47,915 bases of DNA from JANMZR01 sp031383555 (GTDB lineage: Bacteria; Bacteroidota; Bacteroidia; Cytophagales; Spirosomataceae), in contig JANMZR010000036.1 of the NCBI GenBank assembly GCA_031383555.1, positions 1 to 47,915 on the forward strand, written 5' to 3'. The translations under genes were made by a program, and so were the position numbers. The notes under the pieces are model-generated. The model did not search any database. It saw only the letters and a list, made by a program, of their open reading frames with translations, and was not told the DNA's origin. Of this stretch, positions 36,554-43,605 are shown piece by piece (the stretch's first letter is position 1; each line of letters opens with the position of its first letter).

Positions 36554-36585
36554 AAATTTGCTTAAAATTAATTTTAAGCAAATTT
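36554..36585. repeat. Perfect 32-bp AT-rich palindrome
   Basis: Half-site AAATTTGCTTAAAATT is followed at once by its exact reverse complement, giving a 32-bp perfect palindrome. It lies just beyond the terminator of the 85-residue gene and upstream of DUF885. It could be an operator, a cruciform or a backup terminator. Confidence 0.75.
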
Positions 36586-36597
36586 ATAAAAATTAAA

Positions 36598-36631
36598 AAA
36601 GGACGAGCCACCGAAAGTGTCATCGTCCTTT
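36598..36631 (-). terminator. Strong intrinsic terminator of the 85-residue gene
   Basis: Stem AAAGGACGA (36598-36606) / TCGTCCTTT (36623-36631), with an inner CAC/GTG hairpin and a GAAA-like loop. On the minus strand a run of six T follows. It lies 42 bp after the stop at 36673. Confidence 0.82.
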
Positions 36632-36672
36632 AAAACTTAATTGAGTATTAGATATAAAAAAATTAAAAGAAA

Positions 36673-36930
36673 TTACCTGCCCATAAGGCCACCAGCAATA
36701 TCTTTTACAATTACACCACCAGCAAAAGCGCCCAATGATGAAGTTAAAACTGAACCAGCCTCGCCTAAAGCAAAGTTAGCGGCTAATTGGCCTACAATAC
36801 CACCAGCTAAGCCAAATAATGCGCCTCTCCACCAAGGCTCTGGATCAGGATCAGGTTTTGGTCCCGGTCTCCAGCCTGGCCATTTTGTACCGCACCAGCC
36901 AATCATAGCATAAAAAATACTTTCCATCAT
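36673..36930 (-). CDS. Small glycine-zipper membrane protein with Pro-rich linker
   Basis: An 85-residue protein. It starts with MMES and a short hydrophobic Trp-rich segment (IFYAMIGWCGTKWPGW), then a linker GPKPDPDPEP, and then a long glycine-zipper region (about 36-85: ALFGLAGGIVGQLAA, GAFAGGVIVKDIAGGLMG) able to form one or two packed helices. The design recalls bacteriocin-like, holin-like or outer-membrane-anchoring small proteins, but I do not recognise a family. It is a one-gene unit: a hairpin-rich leader precedes it and a strong terminator follows. The opposite-strand 90-codon frame (36641-36913) is Pro-rich and looks like a shadow. Confidence 0.65.
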   Translation of the reverse strand: MMESIFYAMIGWCGTKWPGWRPGPKPDPDPEPWWRGALFGLAGGIVGQLAANFALGEAGSVLTSSLGAFAGGVIVKDIAGGLMGR

Positions 36931-36950
36931 TAATAAAGTTTAGAAAAAAT

Positions 36951-37009
36951 AAAGGTTTTCCTCCTTTGACGCATTAAGGACCTGCGTTTTATCCTATTTA
37001 CCGATAAAA
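36951..37009 (-). ncRNA. Structured 5' leader of the glycine-zipper gene (candidate)
   Basis: Reading the minus strand: hairpin TTTTATC/GATAAAA (36987-36993 with 37003-37009), hairpin ACGCA/TGCGT (36969-36973 with 36983-36987), and hairpin AAAGG/CCTTT (36951-36955 with 36963-36967). The loop of the middle hairpin holds TCCTT, complementary to AAGGA just downstream, so a pseudoknot is possible that excludes the third hairpin. An AGGAGG sequence lies inside, rare in this phylum. It matches no riboswitch class I know. Confidence 0.4.
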
Positions 37010-37099
37010 GCTGTAAGCCTGAGCAAATTGTTAATTATAGCAATTTTTTAAAATCCAGGCTATTATTATAACAATATTAATTTTTTTATTGAATAATTC

Positions 37100-37107
37100 C
37101 AAATATA
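37100..37107 (-). promoter_or_regulatory. Candidate -7 promoter box for the glycine-zipper gene
   Basis: The minus strand reads TATATTTG, matching TAnnTTTG, 170 bp before the start codon. Transcription from here would include the whole hairpin-rich leader. No good -33 element was seen. Confidence 0.3.
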
Positions 37108-37221
37108 TCTAATAATACTTATAATTTAATTTTGATTTGGATGAAATGTTATTCTTTTACCTCAAATTTTCTATAAATTTAAAAGCGATAAATTGGGTCA
37201 ACTTCTAATCAATAAAAATTA

Positions 37222-38934
37222 TTACAACCTCAACGCCTTCATCTCTTTCACCGCATATTCAGCGGCACGGGCTGTCAAAGCCATATAAGTTAATGAAGGG
37301 TTTTGTGTTGATGTGGAGGTCATGCTGGCACCATCGGTCACAAATACATTTTTGCAGGCGTGTACCTGATTCCATTTATTAAGTATACTCGTTTTAGGGT
37401 CTTTACCCATTCGAGCACCGCCCATTTCGTGGATATCGAGGCCAGCTGCTTGATGCGAATCATTGGTTTTGATATTCTTAAAGCCAGCTTTTTCAAACAT
37501 TTCAGTATATTGCTGATGAAAATCTTTAATCATCTTTTCATCGTTATCATCATACGCAACTGATAGTTTTACAGTTGGTAGGCCAAAAGGATCTAAAATA
37601 GATTTATCTAATGCTAAAAAATTGCTTTCTTTTGGAATGGTTTCGCCCATCATATGTGAGCCAACATACCAGTTGCCCATTGTACTTTTTGAAAGATTTT
37701 CTTTTAATTCCTCGCCTAATCCATCATAACTTCTCACTTCACGACGGCCAGCACTAAAGCCTGATGCATAGCCTCTTAGGAAATCTGTTTCTTGTTTATA
37801 TACATTTCTAAAACGAGGAATATACCCTGAAGTAGGCCGGCGACCATCCGTTGTTGAGTCCAAATTACCATCATATTCACCGGATATTCTGGCTCTATAA
37901 TTGTGAAACGCAAAATATTTACCTAAAACACCACTATCATTACCCAACCCATTTGGGAAGCGGTTGGAAGTAGAGTTTAACAAAACGGCATTGGAATTGA
38001 TTGCTGCGGCATTTACAAAAATTATTTTTGCATAAAACTCCATCATTTCTTTAGTATTGGCATCAATTACTTTAACGCCAGTTGCTTTTCCTTTTTTCTC
38101 ATCATAAATAATGGAATGAACCAATGAATCAGGTCGTAAAGTCATTTTCCCGGTTTTCATAGCCCATGGAATTGTACTTGAATTACTTGAAAAATATCCA
38201 CCAAAAGGGCAGCCTCGCTCACATATGGTTCTACTCAAACAAGTGCCTCTACCTTGCTGAATATGAATGGCTTTGGGCTGTGATAAATGTGCGCATCGGG
38301 CTGAAATCACATGCCTATCACCATAATTTTTTTTCAAGCTTTCTTTAAAATATTTCTCTACACAATTCAAATCATAACCAGGTAGCACTTCACTATCAGG
38401 AAGGGAGTCAAGTCCATCTTTAAAGCCAGCTATTCCAGCAAATTTTTCAACATAGCTATACCAAGGTGCCAAATCGTTGTAACTGATGGGCCAGTCCACC
38501 GCAAAGCCATCACGGGAAGGCCCTTCAAAGTCAAACTGGCTCCACCTTTGAGTTTGACGGGCCCATAACAGACTTTTTCCTCCAACTTGGTAGGCACGAA
38601 TCCAGTCGAAAGGTTTTTCTTGAATATAAGGCTGGTCTGCGTCTTTGGCAAAAAACTGCTCTGTGCCTTCATACATGGCATAGCATTTCGAGGCTATTGG
38701 GTTGGCATCTCGCACTTCTTTGGTAAGCTGGTTGCGATGCTCAAACTCCCAAGGCATTTTTGTGGTAGTTGGGTAGTCGACAATATGCTTTACGTCACGA
38801 CCACGCTCAAGTACTAGGGTTCGTAAGCCCTTACCAGTAAGCTCTTTAGCTGCCCAGCCACCTGATATTCCTGAGCCTATAACTATTGCATCGTAAGTGC
38901 GTGATTTTTGAGAATCGATATACAAATTTGCCAT
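37222..38934 (-). CDS. GMC oxidoreductase, gluconate/glucoside dehydrogenase large-subunit type (copy 1)
   Basis: A 570-residue flavoprotein. The FAD fold starts at IVIGSGISGGWAAKEL (about 17-32), with LVLERG as the acidic strand end. A cysteine cluster CLSRTICERGCPFGG is typical of the dehydrogenase branch with a separate small subunit. The C-terminal catalytic area is DIHEMGGARMG and STQNPSLTYMALTARAA, with the His and Asn in place. There is no signal peptide, so export would depend on a partner with a Tat signal, as known for gluconate and fructose dehydrogenases; the subunit-3 gene at 41036 fits. It probably oxidises a sugar, perhaps at C3. It is the last of three same-strand genes and a close paralogue of the gene at 39122. 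Confidence 0.9.
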   Translation of the reverse strand: MANLYIDSQKSRTYDAIVIGSGISGGWAAKELTGKGLRTLVLERGRDVKHIVDYPTTTKMPWEFEHRNQLTKEVRDANPIASKCYAMYEGTEQFFAKDADQPYIQEKPFDWIRAYQVGGKSLLWARQTQRWSQFDFEGPSRDGFAVDWPISYNDLAPWYSYVEKFAGIAGFKDGLDSLPDSEVLPGYDLNCVEKYFKESLKKNYGDRHVISARCAHLSQPKAIHIQQGRGTCLSRTICERGCPFGGYFSSNSSTIPWAMKTGKMTLRPDSLVHSIIYDEKKGKATGVKVIDANTKEMMEFYAKIIFVNAAAINSNAVLLNSTSNRFPNGLGNDSGVLGKYFAFHNYRARISGEYDGNLDSTTDGRRPTSGYIPRFRNVYKQETDFLRGYASGFSAGRREVRSYDGLGEELKENLSKSTMGNWYVGSHMMGETIPKESNFLALDKSILDPFGLPTVKLSVAYDDNDEKMIKDFHQQYTEMFEKAGFKNIKTNDSHQAAGLDIHEMGGARMGKDPKTSILNKWNQVHACKNVFVTDGASMTSTSTQNPSLTYMALTARAAEYAVKEMKALRL

Positions 38935-39121
38935 TTATTCTTTGCTTTTTAAATTTTTATTTTTGATCAATCTATTTATAAATTATTGTATTCTAGGAAT
39001 TCAATGACAATTTCGTCAGAGGGGACACCAACAAGAGTTAAATTGAGGCAAAATAATAAGTTTGCCAATTCACTCACTTAAATCACTTGTAGCTAATTAC
39101 TTTTCTCTCATCACTTTCTAT

Positions 39122-40834
39122 TTAAAGCCTCTTTGCATTTAATTCATTCACAGCGTAATTAGCCGCCCTAGCTGTAATTGCCATATAGGTAAGTGATGGA
39201 TTTTGGGTAGAAGTTGATGTCATGCAGGCACCATCGGTAACGAATACATTTTTGCAAGCATGCAGTTGATTCCATTTATTAAGCATTGATGTTTTGGGGT
39301 CTTTGCCCATTCGCACGCCACCCATTTCATGGATATCTAAGCCAGCTGCCTGATGTGAATCGTTGGTCATTATATTCTTGAAGCCAGCTTTTTCAAACAT
39401 TTCGGTATATTGATCAAAAAAATCTTTAACCATTTTTTCATCGTTATCGTCGTAACCCACATTTAATTTTACTTGAGGAATGCCCCACTGATCAACCAGA
39501 TTTTTGTCAAGGGTAATTTCATTAGTAATTTTTGGAATGGTTTCTCCCATCATAAAGGATTCTACTTCCCAATTGCCAAATTTACTATTTCCTATATTAT
39601 TTTTCAATTCTATACCAAGCCCATCATAACTCCTTTCTTCACTTCTACTCGCCTCAAAACCAGATGCATAACCTCTCAGAAAGTCAGTTTCTTGTTTATA
39701 TACATTCCGAAATCGGGGTACGTAACCAGCGGCAGGTCTTCGTCCATCAGTTTTTTGATCTAAATGGCCCTCATATTCGGCTTTAATACGTGCTCGATAA
39801 TTATGGAAGGCAAAATATTTCCCCAAAACCCCTGAATCGTTGCCTAGTCCATTTGGGAATCTGGTCGACTTTGAATTCAATAAAATAAGGTTAGAATTTA
39901 TGGCTGCCGCATTTACGAATATAATTTTTGCATAGAACTCAATCATTTCTTTGGTAACCGAATCAATAACTCTAACACCTGTTGCCTTCCCTTTTTTATC
40001 ATCATAAATTATTGAATGCACAACCGATTGAGGTCGCAGGGTTAATTTGCCAGTTTTAGCAGCCCATGGTAAAGTGCTTGAATTTGAACTGAAATAACCC
40101 CCAAAAGGGCAGCCTCGCTCACAAATGGTGCGATGCAAGCATTTTCCACGGCCTTGCTGCAAATGTATTGGCTTGGGCTGGGTTAAATGAGCCATTCTAC
40201 TGCTTATTAAATGCCGATTGCCATATTCCTTTTTTATAGTTGCTGCAAAATATTTTTCCACACAATTCAACTCAAATGGTGGTAAAAATTCTCCATCGGG
40301 CAAAATATCTAGCCCATCTTTATTGCCTGCAATACCTGCAAATTTTTCGACATAACTATACCAAGGGGCCAAATCATTATATCGAATGGGCCAATCTACC
40401 GCAAAGCCATCTCGTGCAGGCCCTTCAAAATCGTATTTGCTCCAACGCTGAGTCCAACGGGCCCAAAGGAGTGACTTGCCACCTACTTGATAGCCACGGA
40501 TCCAGTCGAATGGTTTTTCTTGTACATAAGGATGTTCGGCATCTTTTACAAAAAAATGCTCTGTACCTTCATAAAAAGCATAGCATTTGCTGAGTATCGG
40601 ATTGGCATCGATCAATTCTTTCGAAAGCTGCCCTCGATGTTCAAATTCCCATGGCATTTTCAATGTAGTTGGGTAGTCGACTATATGTTTTACATCACGG
40701 CCACGCTCTAGTACAAGCGTGCGCAAGCCCTTACCAGTAAGCTCTTTAGCTGCCCAACCTCCTGAAATTCCTGAGCCGATTACGATGGCATCGTAGGAGC
40801 GAGATTTTTCACTATCGATATTTATGTAAGTCAT
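39122..40834 (-). CDS. GMC oxidoreductase, gluconate/glucoside dehydrogenase large-subunit type (copy 2)
   Basis: A paralogue of the upstream-numbered neighbour (37222-38934) with identical length (570 residues) and very high similarity throughout, plainly a tandem duplication. FAD motif IVIGSGISGGWAAKEL, cysteine cluster CLHRTICERGCPFGG and active-site blocks DIHEMGGVRMG and STQNPSLTYMAITARAA are all intact. Differences concentrate in mid-protein (for example LPPFELNCVEKYF against LPGYDLNCVEKYF) and near residues 400-460, the region likely to line the substrate pocket, so the two may differ in substrate. It lacks a signal peptide and lies 200 bp after the subunit-3 gene. Confidence 0.9.
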   Translation of the reverse strand: MTYINIDSEKSRSYDAIVIGSGISGGWAAKELTGKGLRTLVLERGRDVKHIVDYPTTLKMPWEFEHRGQLSKELIDANPILSKCYAFYEGTEHFFVKDAEHPYVQEKPFDWIRGYQVGGKSLLWARWTQRWSKYDFEGPARDGFAVDWPIRYNDLAPWYSYVEKFAGIAGNKDGLDILPDGEFLPPFELNCVEKYFAATIKKEYGNRHLISSRMAHLTQPKPIHLQQGRGKCLHRTICERGCPFGGYFSSNSSTLPWAAKTGKLTLRPQSVVHSIIYDDKKGKATGVRVIDSVTKEMIEFYAKIIFVNAAAINSNLILLNSKSTRFPNGLGNDSGVLGKYFAFHNYRARIKAEYEGHLDQKTDGRRPAAGYVPRFRNVYKQETDFLRGYASGFEASRSEERSYDGLGIELKNNIGNSKFGNWEVESFMMGETIPKITNEITLDKNLVDQWGIPQVKLNVGYDDNDEKMVKDFFDQYTEMFEKAGFKNIMTNDSHQAAGLDIHEMGGVRMGKDPKTSMLNKWNQLHACKNVFVTDGACMTSTSTQNPSLTYMAITARAANYAVNELNAKRL

Positions 40835-41035
40835 ATTAAAAATTTTAAAAAACAGATGAACGGATAAACAGATAAAGCGATACGCCGCCCGCAGTAAACT
40901 TAAAAGTATTTAAGCATATAGGTTGAAATTAAAAACAATCTAATGACTTTTATAATTGTAAATTTAAAAAGTGGTTATAAAATTATGTGTTTTCCCACTT
41001 TTACATTTTTCGGTTCTTCATTTTACATTAAATTT

Positions 41036-41539
41036 TCAAACCTTCACACATCCATTCCACCTAGCTGGTGCATATTCATATTTTGTAATGTTGGTCATCA
41101 CATACTCACTTTTCATATAGCCATCGATGGTCATGCGTTTCATTTTTGAATAAAAATCTTTAAGTTCATCATTTTTTTCTAATGATTTGAAAAACACCAA
41201 TTTTTTATCCGATGAAAGACTTTCAAAAGTTCCACCCTGCTTATTTTTTGACAAGATTTGGAGTTTAGATAAGTCTCCAATGAGTTTATTTTCAGCCTCT
41301 TTGCCTTGACAATCGCTTACCAGCTTTTGTATCAATTTATGGACACCTAAAGATTTTGCTCCCGGAGTTGAGGTTTCGGGAATGATGGTGCCAACTATTT
41401 CAGCCAAAAGAGCATCATCAGCCATTGTAAAATTTAGATTGGAAAATGAGGTCTTATTCCATGACTCAGCCCAAATCGGAAAGGTAACCATTCCTCCAAA
41501 ACCGAGAGCAGCTGTTTTTAATAAATTTCTTCTTTGCAT
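41036..41539 (-). CDS. Gluconate 2-dehydrogenase subunit 3-like protein with Tat signal
   Basis: A 167-residue protein beginning MQRRNLLKTAALGFGGM, a twin-arginine signal peptide. The rest matches the gluconate 2-dehydrogenase subunit 3 family: DDALLAEIVGTIIPETSTPGAKSLGVHKLI, seen here as the IPET-x-x-PGA core, and a C-terminal FYSKMKRMTIDGYMKSEYVM. Family members are the small chaperone-like subunits that bring the folded FAD large subunit through Tat. It is first in the three-gene set with the two GMC paralogues; no separate cytochrome c subunit is adjacent, so the electron acceptor is unclear. Confidence 0.88.
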   Translation of the reverse strand: MQRRNLLKTAALGFGGMVTFPIWAESWNKTSFSNLNFTMADDALLAEIVGTIIPETSTPGAKSLGVHKLIQKLVSDCQGKEAENKLIGDLSKLQILSKNKQGGTFESLSSDKKLVFFKSLEKNDELKDFYSKMKRMTIDGYMKSEYVMTNITKYEYAPARWNGCVKV

Positions 41540-41681
41540 TTTTTATGAATTTAAAAGTCAAAAGTAAAGAAAATGTTTGAAAAAAAAAGAGGTATTATCT
41601 GCAAAATATATAAACTATAATTTTTAAGATAATTGTTAAAATATATTTTATTTATTCAGTTTTATACTTGGACATTTTCGT

Positions 41682-41689
41682 TAAATTTG
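41682..41689 (+). promoter_or_regulatory. Candidate -7 box for the beta-barrel/TIM-barrel unit
   Basis: TAAATTTG matches TAnnTTTG and lies 21 bp before the ATG at 41711. A TTG occurs only 11 bp upstream, too close for a normal -33 element. Confidence 0.3.
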
Positions 41690-41710
41690 ATTATTCCCTA
41701 ACTTTATTTG

Positions 41711-42478
41711 ATGAAATTAATTTTAACGGTCGTTTTTATACTATTTACCTTTTCATTTTTTGCCAATTCGAATATAGATTCTACCCAAAATTTGAATTTA
41801 CAAGCCATTGAGCCGACAAAGAATGTCTGGAATTTTCATGGAATTATACAGGTAAACAACAATGGGATTTCGCCCGTTCCAGCTTTTTCATTAGGAAAAC
41901 CATCTATAATGAATACATTTTTTATCTCAAAAGGGAGTTTTTTATTTAGTCCTGAGCTAAATTATGGAATAGACGGCTTACCTTGGACGGTGAATAATTG
42001 GCTTAGGTTTAGAAAAGATTTTTCAAAATTCAAATTAGGCATGGGAACAGCACTTTCTTTGTTTTTTACTCGAAAAAAAATTGACATAAACGGGAAGTCG
42101 CATACAATTGCCGAAATGAATCAATATGCCCCAGTTGAAACTTTTATAGGTTATAATTTTTCTGATAAAAACAGCTTAAGTTTGACCTATTGGAAAGCCC
42201 ACGGGCTTGATTTTGGTTCGGTGCGGAGGGGTCATTTCGTGATGCTTTCAGGTGGTTTTACAAAAATAAAGTTGGGTGAAAGTGTTAATTTTGATTTTCG
42301 TCCAAACCTATTTTATATTAATAATGTGATACCATATGAAGGTGTTTTTTGTTCGGCAATAGTTGGTTTAAACCATAAAAAAAATCCAATACATCCTTTC
42401 ACTCAATTAGTACAACCTATTTGGGTGCGTGGTGGTAGTGATTTTAATTGGAATTTCGGGTTGAATTATGTGTTTTGA
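41711..42478 (+). CDS. Probable outer-membrane beta-barrel protein
   Basis: A 255-residue protein (a TTG three bases earlier is also in frame). The signal peptide is MKLILTVVFILFTFSFFANS. The mature part alternates polar and aromatic strands (SFLFSPELNYGIDG, FKLGMGTALSLFF, SLSLTYWKAHGLDF) and ends in FNWNFGLNYVF, with the terminal Phe typical of outer-membrane barrels recognised by the BAM machinery. I do not recognise a named family. It precedes the TIM-barrel gene by 36 bp and is probably co-transcribed with it. Confidence 0.65.
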   Translation: MKLILTVVFILFTFSFFANSNIDSTQNLNLQAIEPTKNVWNFHGIIQVNNNGISPVPAFSLGKPSIMNTFFISKGSFLFSPELNYGIDGLPWTVNNWLRFRKDFSKFKLGMGTALSLFFTRKKIDINGKSHTIAEMNQYAPVETFIGYNFSDKNSLSLTYWKAHGLDFGSVRRGHFVMLSGGFTKIKLGESVNFDFRPNLFYINNVIPYEGVFCSAIVGLNHKKNPIHPFTQLVQPIWVRGGSDFNWNFGLNYVF

Positions 42479-42514
42479 TTTTGAAACTAAAAAGAAAATA
42501 TATTTAAAAAAAAT

Positions 42515-43423
42515 ATGAACAGAAGAAAATTCATCACAACTTCCTCAGCTGCAACGGCATTGGTTGGATTAAAAGCTAATGAAACTAATATTCCTAAAAT
42601 ACCAAAAGCAAACCTTAAAATATTGGCAACAAATTGGGGTTGGGAGCGCTCCCTAGATGAACTCTGTGCGAATATAAAAAAGGCAGGTTATGATGGTTTA
42701 GAATATTGGTGGCCAAAAGAAGTTAAAGAGAGGAATGAGTTGTTTGATGCCCTCAAAAAATATAATCTAGAAATTGGTTTCTTATGTGCTGGCGGCAGTA
42801 AAAATCCAATTGAGCATTTGGCTGATTTCAAAAAAGCATTAACTTCTGCTGTAACAAATACTATTCAAAAACCGCTTTACATTAATTGTCATTCTGGTCG
42901 TGATTTTTTCAGTTATGACCAAAACAAAGCCTTTATTGATTTAACTACCGAAACTTCTCAAAAAACAGGCATTAATATTTACCATGAAACCCACCGTGGC
43001 CGTATGCTTTTTGCAGGACATATAACAAGAAATTTCATTGAGAAAAACCCTTCATTAAAGCTCACTCTTGATATATCGCATTGGTGCAATGTACATGAAA
43101 GTATGTTGGAAGATCAGCCAGAAATGGTAGAATTAGCTCTTTCACGTACTGAACATATTCATGCCCGCATAGGCCACCAAGAAGGCCCTCAGGTAAATGA
43201 CCCACGAGCACCCGAGTGGGAATTGGTGCTAAATACACATTTAACTTGGTGGGATAAAGTGGTTGAACGAAAAGCATTAGAAGGTAAGCCGATTACTGTT
43301 TTAACAGAATTCGGCCCGCCAACTTACATGCCAACACTTGCCTATACTTTAACGCCAGTCGCCAACCAATGGGAAATAAATGTTCATATGATGAATATGT
43401 TGCGAAAAAGATGGGTAAATTAA
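42515..43423 (+). CDS. Tat-exported sugar isomerase/epimerase-like TIM barrel
   Basis: A 302-residue protein starting MNRRKFITTSSAATAL, a Tat signal. The body is the xylose isomerase-like TIM barrel (AP endonuclease 2 superfamily). Expected metal-site residues appear at strand ends: E in IYHETHRG, D and H in LTLDISHWC, H in EHIHARIGHQEG and E in TVLTEFGPP. It likely isomerises or epimerises a sugar in the periplasm. Its export and its closeness to sugar dehydrogenases suggest a keto-sugar substrate, which is an inference. Confidence 0.85.
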   Translation: MNRRKFITTSSAATALVGLKANETNIPKIPKANLKILATNWGWERSLDELCANIKKAGYDGLEYWWPKEVKERNELFDALKKYNLEIGFLCAGGSKNPIEHLADFKKALTSAVTNTIQKPLYINCHSGRDFFSYDQNKAFIDLTTETSQKTGINIYHETHRGRMLFAGHITRNFIEKNPSLKLTLDISHWCNVHESMLEDQPEMVELALSRTEHIHARIGHQEGPQVNDPRAPEWELVLNTHLTWWDKVVERKALEGKPITVLTEFGPPTYMPTLAYTLTPVANQWEINVHMMNMLRKRWVN

Positions 43424-43605
43424 ACTAGAAATAGCCAAATATTATAACAGTTTGTTGAATAAAATAAGATATTTTTACGTTTTTAAATATTATTTAAATT
43501 ATAATTTCCATTAATAGGTTAAATTTAAAATGAAAGAAAATATAAAGTTATCCATTATTTTTATTTTCACAAAAACATTAATTATTTCATTAAAACATTC
43601 AATGT

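Noticed and set aside
36641..36913. Plus-strand 90-codon ORF over the glycine-zipper gene.
   Set aside because: Low-complexity Pro/Gly composition mirrors the opposite frame, it overlaps the terminator side, and no signal or domain is seen.
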